DNA of 17,441 nucleotides, taken from the NCBI GenBank assembly GCA_001871755.1, contig MNXL01000200.1:1-17441 (forward strand), read 5' to 3'. The stretch is from Anaerolineae bacterium CG2_30_64_16. GTDB taxonomy: Bacteria > Chloroflexota > Anaerolineae > CG2-30-64-16. Positions 13,187 through 17,441 of this stretch are shown here, piece after piece. The translations under genes were made by a program, and so were the position numbers. Each line of letters opens with the position of its first letter. Within the stretch, counting starts at the first letter, position 1. The notes under the pieces are model-generated. The model ran no database searches. It had not been told where the DNA came from and was given only the letters and a program-made list of their open reading frames with translations.

Positions 13187-13273
13187 CAGGTGCCAGGCAC
13201 TTTTCTGGTCTGCGAGCCGCAACTTCAGCGGATAGAAGATACGTTGCTGGACAGGCGAAGTGCCTGGCACCTG
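13187..13273. repeat. Perfect 16-bp inverted repeat made of two 11-bp palindromes
   Basis: 13187-13202 (CAGGTGCCAGGCACTT) is repeated perfectly inverted at 13258-13273. Each arm is itself a palindrome, GTGCC-W-GGCAC, at 13190-13200 and 13260-13270, centred 70 bp apart. The second copy lies 18 bp before the GH15 start. It could be a paired operator, a REP-like repeat, or an intercistronic hairpin. Confidence 0.8.
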
Positions 13274-13288
13274 CATTGAGGAGCATCT

Positions 13289-14419
13289 ATGCCGGCTTTG
13301 CGCCAACATAGCATCGAGGTCATCCTGGCCAATCAGGCGCCCGGCGGGGCGTTCGTGGCCTGTCCGACCATGCCGGACTACCAGTATTCCTGGTTTCGGG
13401 ACGGCAGCTATATCGCCTATGCCCTGGATCTGGTGGGTGAGCACGCCGCCGCCCATCGTTTCCACGAGTGGGCTGCCGGTGTGATTGTCGTCCATCGCGC
13501 AGCGGTGACCCGCGCGGAAGCGTGCATTGCTGAGGGCCGGCCATTAGACGACGCCGCGATCTTGCACACGCGCTACACGATCGAGGGAACGGTAGGCGCC
13601 GATTGGTGGCCCAACTTCCAGCTCGATGGCATTGGGACCTGGTTGTGGGCCGTGGGCGACCACGCCAGGCGCTGGGCGGCGACGCACGGCGCTCGCGATC
13701 CGCGTGAGGACTTGCCAGCCGGATGGCGAGAGGCGATCGAAACGGCGGCGCGCTACCTGGCTGCGCTGTGGCGTGTGCCGAACTATGATCTTTGGGAGGA
13801 AAACGGGAACCAGCGTCATGCTTACACGCAAGCCGCTGTCTGGGGCGGTTTGGCCGCGGCCGCCGGATTGCTGGATCGGCCCGATCTGCTCGACGCGGCC
13901 AACGCCGTGCGTGCGGAACTGCTTGACGTAACTGACCAGATCGGCCATTTCACCAAGTTCCTGCCGGGGTCAGACAGCGCGCCAGACAGCGCGCCATCTG
14001 GCGGAGTGGACGGCTCGCTGATCGGCGTGGCGCTGCCCCACGGCGCTGTGCCGGTAGGACATCCCGCGTTCGCGTGTACCGTGGCGTTGATCGAGCGTGG
14101 CTTGCGGGCCGAAGGCGGCGGGGTGCACCGATTCGCGGGGGATGAGTACTACGGCGGCGGCGAGTGGATCTTGCTCACGGCGTGGTTGGGGTGGTACTAT
14201 GCTGCCACCGGCCAACGAGAACGGGCTGCCGAGTTGCTGGCCTGGATCGAGGCGCAGGCGGATGCGCGTGGGAACCTGGCCGAGCAGGCGCCGCAGCATC
14301 TCATTCACCCCGAAACCTATCAACCCTGGGTCGGCCAACGCGGTCCCATCGCCCAGCCCCTGCTTTGGTCCCACGCCATGTATCTACTTTTGTGTCACGC
14401 GCTGGAAGAGACATCATGA
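13289..14419 (+). CDS. GH15-type glucoamylase/glucodextranase, catalytic barrel only
   Basis: The product has 376 residues, with GAGGAG five nucleotides before the ATG. It has the landmarks of the GH15 (alpha/alpha)6 barrel: YQYSWFRDGSYIAYAL at 31-46, the QLDGIGTWLWAV substrate loop, the general-acid region YDLWEE with Glu170/Glu171, and the probable base Glu332 in GNLAEQ. HPETYQPWVGQRGPIAQPLL follows. Bacterial GH15 enzymes usually carry an N-terminal beta-sandwich domain and exceed 600 residues; this one lacks it. There is no signal peptide, so it should act in the cytoplasm, releasing glucose from imported alpha-glucosides. With the GH66 neighbour, alpha-1,6-linked substrates are most likely. 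A 12-bp tandem repeat near 13970-13995 encodes S-D-S-A-P-D-S-A-P. The stop overlaps the next start as ATGA. Confidence 0.85.
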   Translation: MPALRQHSIEVILANQAPGGAFVACPTMPDYQYSWFRDGSYIAYALDLVGEHAAAHRFHEWAAGVIVVHRAAVTRAEACIAEGRPLDDAAILHTRYTIEGTVGADWWPNFQLDGIGTWLWAVGDHARRWAATHGARDPREDLPAGWREAIETAARYLAALWRVPNYDLWEENGNQRHAYTQAAVWGGLAAAAGLLDRPDLLDAANAVRAELLDVTDQIGHFTKFLPGSDSAPDSAPSGGVDGSLIGVALPHGAVPVGHPAFACTVALIERGLRAEGGGVHRFAGDEYYGGGEWILLTAWLGWYYAATGQRERAAELLAWIEAQADARGNLAEQAPQHLIHPETYQPWVGQRGPIAQPLLWSHAMYLLLCHALEETS

Positions 14420-16272
14420 CAGGACGGCGTGTTGACCGACACCACCTGCTGCTGATCCTACTGGTAGTCATTCTCTCCGGCTGCGCGGCCGGTTCGGCCA
14501 GGCCGCCGGCGCCGTCAGCGGACCTCACACCAACTTTGGAGCCAACCATGACCCCAACGCCACCCGACATCTCCCTCCTGGACGTCTACCTGGACAAGGC
14601 CACATATCTGCCGGGAGAACGCCCCGCAATTACCGTGATCCTGGCCAACCGCGGCCAGACAGCGTTCGTCGGGGAGGTCGCCCTCGACCTGATGCACCTG
14701 ATGGACACGGTCGCGACCGCACGGGTCCCGGTCGACCTGTCCGCTGGCCAGACCATCACCGCGACCCTTAGCTTGCAGCCGCCGGCGGACGACTTCCGCG
14801 GCTACGGCGTGGAAGTTGCGGTGCTCGACACCGCGGGCCGCGCGGTTGCCACGGCCGCCACTGCCCTGGACGTGCTGAGTAATTGGGCTTTGGCGCCGCG
14901 CTACGGCTTCTTTGCCGACTTCGGGGCCGACGAGCCGGACACAGCCACGCGCGCCGCGACCTTGAGCAAGTACCACATCAACGTCGTCCAGTTCTATGAC
15001 TGGATGTGGCGTCACTATGCCCTGCTGCCGCCACCCGGCGAGGACCTGTTTGTGGACGGCATGGGACGCCGCCTGTCGCTCACCACGGTCAAACAGAAGA
15101 TCGACCTGGCGCACCGCCACAACATGGCTGCGCTGGCCTATGGCGCGGTGTACGGGGCCGAACCGGAATACTTCGCCGAACACCAGGCGTGGGCGCTGTT
15201 CAAGGCCGACGGCGCGCCGGAGAGCATCGAGCGGCTGTTCTACATCATGAACATCGCACCTGGCTCGCCGTGGAACGACGTGATCGTGGGAGAATACGTC
15301 AAAGCTGTGGCCGAGCTGGACTTCGACGGCATTCACATGGACCAGTACGGTTTTCCGAAGCAGGCGCACGTCAGCGGGAAGGACGGGCCGGTGGTGGACG
15401 TCGCCGACGCATTTGGGCCGTTGATCGATCGCAGCGCAGAGGCGGTGGCGGCAGCCAAACCGGGCGCCCAGGTGATCTTCAACAACGTCAACGACTGGCC
15501 CACCGAATTGACGGCCGCGCACGACCAGGCCGCGGTTTACATCGAGGTGTGGCCGCCCCACGACACCTACTACGACTTGCAGCGGCTGATCGTGCGCGGC
15601 AAGGCCGCGGCCGGCAGCGCAAAGCAGGTGATCCTGGCCGCGTACGTCAGTCCGTTCTGCCTGACCAAAGATCAGCCGGAGAAGGCGCCCCAGGCTGAAG
15701 AGGCGGCCCGGCTGGCCAGCGCAGCCATCTACGCGAACGGTGGCTTTCACCTGTTGCTCGGCGAAGCGGACGGCGCCCTGTGCGACCCGTACTACCCCAA
15801 ATACGCGACCATGCGGCCGGAATTCGCCGCGGTGATGCGCGAGTACTACGACTTCGTGGTCCGCTACGAGAACTGGCTCGCCGATCCGGCGCTTGCGCTG
15901 CTGCCCTACGACACGGTGGGAGAAGCTGGCCGGGTTCGGCTTGGCATCGAGGACTACAGCAGCAAGCCGCGCAAGGGAAGCGTGTGGGTCATCGCCCGGG
16001 AGGCGCCGGGGTATGCCACGCTGAGCCTGGTCAACCTGGTGGGCGTGAACAACACCCTGTGGAACGTCCTGCACGAACCGCCCACGCCGCAGCGCGACAT
16101 CCCGGTGACGCTGCGGGTAAGCGGTCCCGTCGCATCGGTCGTGCTGGCCTCGCCCGATGCCAATGCCGGCCGGCCGCAGGCGTTGGACTTCCAGACCGCA
16201 GGCGATCAGATCACTTTCACCGTGCCGGCGTTGGATCGGTGGGATCTGGTGATCGTGACGTATGGGGTCTAG
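14416..16272 (+). CDS. GH66 dextranase/cycloisomaltooligosaccharide-type enzyme, lipoprotein
   Basis: The product has 618 residues from ATG 14416, overlapping the GH15 stop by 4 nt with GGAAGAG upstream. The frame is open further back to 14164, but that would place a signal peptide in mid-protein. The lipobox is L-S-G-C with Cys23, so the enzyme should be anchored on the cell surface, followed by a Pro/Thr linker. An N-terminal beta-domain (about 50-155) precedes the GH66 TIM barrel, which opens with INVVQFYDWMWRHYALLP. The nucleophile is probably Asp309 (GIHMDQYG) and the acid/base Glu377 (YIEVWPPHDTYYDLQ), both in typical GH66 contexts. A C-terminal beta-domain ends the protein. GH66 enzymes cut alpha-1,6-glucan internally, and some make cyclic isomaltooligosaccharides; the sequence alone does not decide between them. 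Confidence 0.88.
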   Translation: MTGRRVDRHHLLLILLVVILSGCAAGSARPPAPSADLTPTLEPTMTPTPPDISLLDVYLDKATYLPGERPAITVILANRGQTAFVGEVALDLMHLMDTVATARVPVDLSAGQTITATLSLQPPADDFRGYGVEVAVLDTAGRAVATAATALDVLSNWALAPRYGFFADFGADEPDTATRAATLSKYHINVVQFYDWMWRHYALLPPPGEDLFVDGMGRRLSLTTVKQKIDLAHRHNMAALAYGAVYGAEPEYFAEHQAWALFKADGAPESIERLFYIMNIAPGSPWNDVIVGEYVKAVAELDFDGIHMDQYGFPKQAHVSGKDGPVVDVADAFGPLIDRSAEAVAAAKPGAQVIFNNVNDWPTELTAAHDQAAVYIEVWPPHDTYYDLQRLIVRGKAAAGSAKQVILAAYVSPFCLTKDQPEKAPQAEEAARLASAAIYANGGFHLLLGEADGALCDPYYPKYATMRPEFAAVMREYYDFVVRYENWLADPALALLPYDTVGEAGRVRLGIEDYSSKPRKGSVWVIAREAPGYATLSLVNLVGVNNTLWNVLHEPPTPQRDIPVTLRVSGPVASVVLASPDANAGRPQALDFQTAGDQITFTVPALDRWDLVIVTYGV

Positions 16273-16296
16273 GAATCGAGAAGATACGCAACATCT

Positions 16297-16408
16297 GTAT
16301 CCTCTCAATAGTTCTGGGCAGCTCAAGGCGGATCCGTGATCCGCCGCTCGCCCGCCGAGTCACGGACTCGGCTTGAGCAGATTTGTCCCTGCCTTTTTGA
16401 GAGGATAC
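16297..16408. repeat. Three-way-junction-like palindromic element after the GH66 gene
   Basis: The outer arms GTATCCTCTCAA (16297-16308) and 16397-16408 match perfectly over 12 bp. Inside, GCTCAA (16321-16326) pairs with 16373-16378. Two adjacent 8-bp hairpins follow, 16327-16345 (loop CGT) and 16354-16372 (loop ACG). The loops are complementary to each other, and the two hairpins share the core TCCGTGA in opposite orientation. It starts 24 bases after the GH66 stop and might end or stabilise the transcript, or be a repeat-family insertion. Confidence 0.75.
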
Positions 16409-16600
16409 CAACAGCTCAGCCTGGCGCCCCCTCAAGGAGCTGCGGCTTCTCAAATGGGTGTATTCCAAATCAGTTAGAGGATCAGCCGAGCGGAGTGGCG
16501 GCCGTTTCGCCACGCGGTCGATCTGTGGCGCAGTCCAGTACAGAGCGAGTGCGAACCCGCGTCAACAGCCTGTACGCCGACATAATGATGCCCGGCATTC
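16409..16600. other. Convergent intergenic spacer, no gene seen
   Basis: This stretch lies between the element after GH66 and the stop of the minus-strand hydrolase gene. I see only a weak hairpin (CAGCTC near 16411 with GAGCTG near 16436) and no credible coding sequence or clear T-rich terminator. Confidence 0.5.
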
Positions 16601-17441
16601 TCATGCCCGCGATGGGATCGTCAGCCGCCGCAACGCGTCCGCCAGCACCGCGACGCCCTGCTTCCACTCGGCGAGCTCCACGTGCTCCGCCGGCGTGTGG
16701 TCCAGGCTGCTGTCGCCCGGGCCGTAGGCCAGGATCGGGCAGCCCCAGATCGGCCCGACCACGTTCATGTCCGAGGCGCCGGTTTTGACGACGAAACCGG
16801 GCGCGCCGCCCTGGCCGCGCACGGCCGCCAGGAACGCCCGCACCAGTGGCGTGTTCTTCTCGGACCGGTACGCAAGCTCTTCCCCATGAAATGCCAGGTC
16901 GCCGGCGCCGTCCAACGAGCGCAGCAGACCCTTGAGCTCCTCCGGTCCCATGTCCAAAGGCAGGCGGAAGCCGAGCCGCATGTGGGCGGTCTCCAACAGG
17001 CCATCGTCGGCCGAGTCGAAGCCGCGCAACCCGGCCTGCACCTGATCCCATACCCGCACGCGGCCCGCGTTGAGCTCGGCCAGCCGCGCCGACACGCGAT
17101 TCCAATAGCCGACCGCCAGTTCCGGCGCGCTGACAGCCGGCCCAGCCGTGTGGGACATGGTTCGCTGCATGGTGACGTCAGCGAGCAGCCGGCCCTTGTA
17201 GCCCAGCGCGACCCGCCCCCACCCGGTCGGCTCGCCGATCACGGCGAACGCGGGGGTGTGGTGGCTCGCGACGTGGCGGGCGCCTTTGGAGGTGGCGGCT
17301 TCCTCTTCCACCGCGCCGACCACGATGATGCGCCAGCCGGGCTGCGGCCCCACCAGCGCGGCCGCGGCCGCGAACGCGGCCAACGGCCCTTTGGCGTCCA
17401 CCGCGCCGCGGCCGTAGAGCTTTCCATCGCACACCTCGACC
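16601..17441 (-). CDS. lysK: M20 peptidase-family hydrolase, LysK-like ([LysW]-lysine/ornithine hydrolase), partial
   Basis: The gene runs off the right edge; about 279 residues are visible of a usual 340-360. The visible start, CDGKLYGRGAVDAKGPLAAF, is mid-protein and carries the bridging metal-ligand Asp; the upstream His ligand lies outside. VGAVEEEAATSKGARH holds the catalytic and metal-binding glutamates, IGEPTGWGRVALGYKGR is the GEPT motif, and KTGASDMNVVGPIW with GPGDSSLDHTPAEH supplies the last His ligand. These phrases fit the LysK/ArgE-like hydrolases that release lysine or ornithine from the carrier protein LysW in the alpha-aminoadipate lysine pathway, more than generic DapE or ArgE. 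A GTG at 17434 is not the real start, because the frame continues upstream. No other lysine genes are in view. Confidence 0.8.
   Translation of the reverse strand, partial: VEVCDGKLYGRGAVDAKGPLAAFAAAAALVGPQPGWRIIVVGAVEEEAATSKGARHVASHHTPAFAVIGEPTGWGRVALGYKGRLLADVTMQRTMSHTAGPAVSAPELAVGYWNRVSARLAELNAGRVRVWDQVQAGLRGFDSADDGLLETAHMRLGFRLPLDMGPEELKGLLRSLDGAGDLAFHGEELAYRSEKNTPLVRAFLAAVRGQGGAPGFVVKTGASDMNVVGPIWGCPILAYGPGDSSLDHTPAEHVELAEWKQGVAVLADALRRLTIPSRA

Noticed and set aside
14515..16326. Long antisense frame opposite the GH66 gene
   Set aside because: It is rich in Arg, His, Val and Gly with no recognisable domain, a usual shadow of a GC-rich gene; the GH66 motifs are on the plus strand.

Overview
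The window comes from a GC-rich bacterium. The gene content and style suggest Chloroflexota, probably an Anaerolineae/Caldilineae-like lineage. The hints are a sugar-binding lipoprotein with a Val/Glu/Lys-rich linker ending in PTAAP, a LysW-type lysine-pathway hydrolase, TTG/GTG starts with strong Shine-Dalgarno sites, and many short tandem and palindromic repeats in the gaps between genes. This placement is inference; no rRNA or marker gene is present.

Region 1 (1-4901, + strand) holds a LacI-family regulator fused in frame to a uroporphyrinogen-decarboxylase-like (URO-D/MtaA/CmuA superfamily) domain. Two stand-alone URO-D-like genes follow. The first is a close relative of the fused domain; the second is more distant. 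No corrinoid protein or MtaB-like partner is visible, so the substrate is unknown.

Region 2 (4902-8220) is repeat-rich. An 18-unit heptamer array is followed by a broken four-helix-bundle (S23/IVP-like) gene with a frameshift and an in-frame stop, then by a second heptamer array that runs into the end of an ABC exporter gene. The exporter half has the degenerate catalytic residues typical of one partner of a heterodimer, and its partner gene is not beside it. It follows a MarR-family regulator whose promoter contains a clear palindromic operator.

Region 3 (8281-16408, + strand) begins with a MITE-like element and a ROK-family regulator with a textbook promoter. It continues as a carbohydrate locus: sugar-binding lipoprotein, two CUT1 permeases, a cytoplasmic GH15-type glucoamylase/glucodextranase and a GH66 dextranase/cycloisomaltooligosaccharide-type lipoprotein. 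Together these read as a dextran or isomalto-oligosaccharide utilisation system: surface GH66 cuts alpha-1,6-glucan, the ABC importer takes up the products, and GH15 releases glucose. The importer ATPase is not encoded here. Almost every gap carries its own inverted repeat, and a three-way-junction-like structure lies after GH66.

Region 4 (16601-17441, - strand) is the C-terminal part of an M20 peptidase-family protein resembling LysK, running off the window edge.
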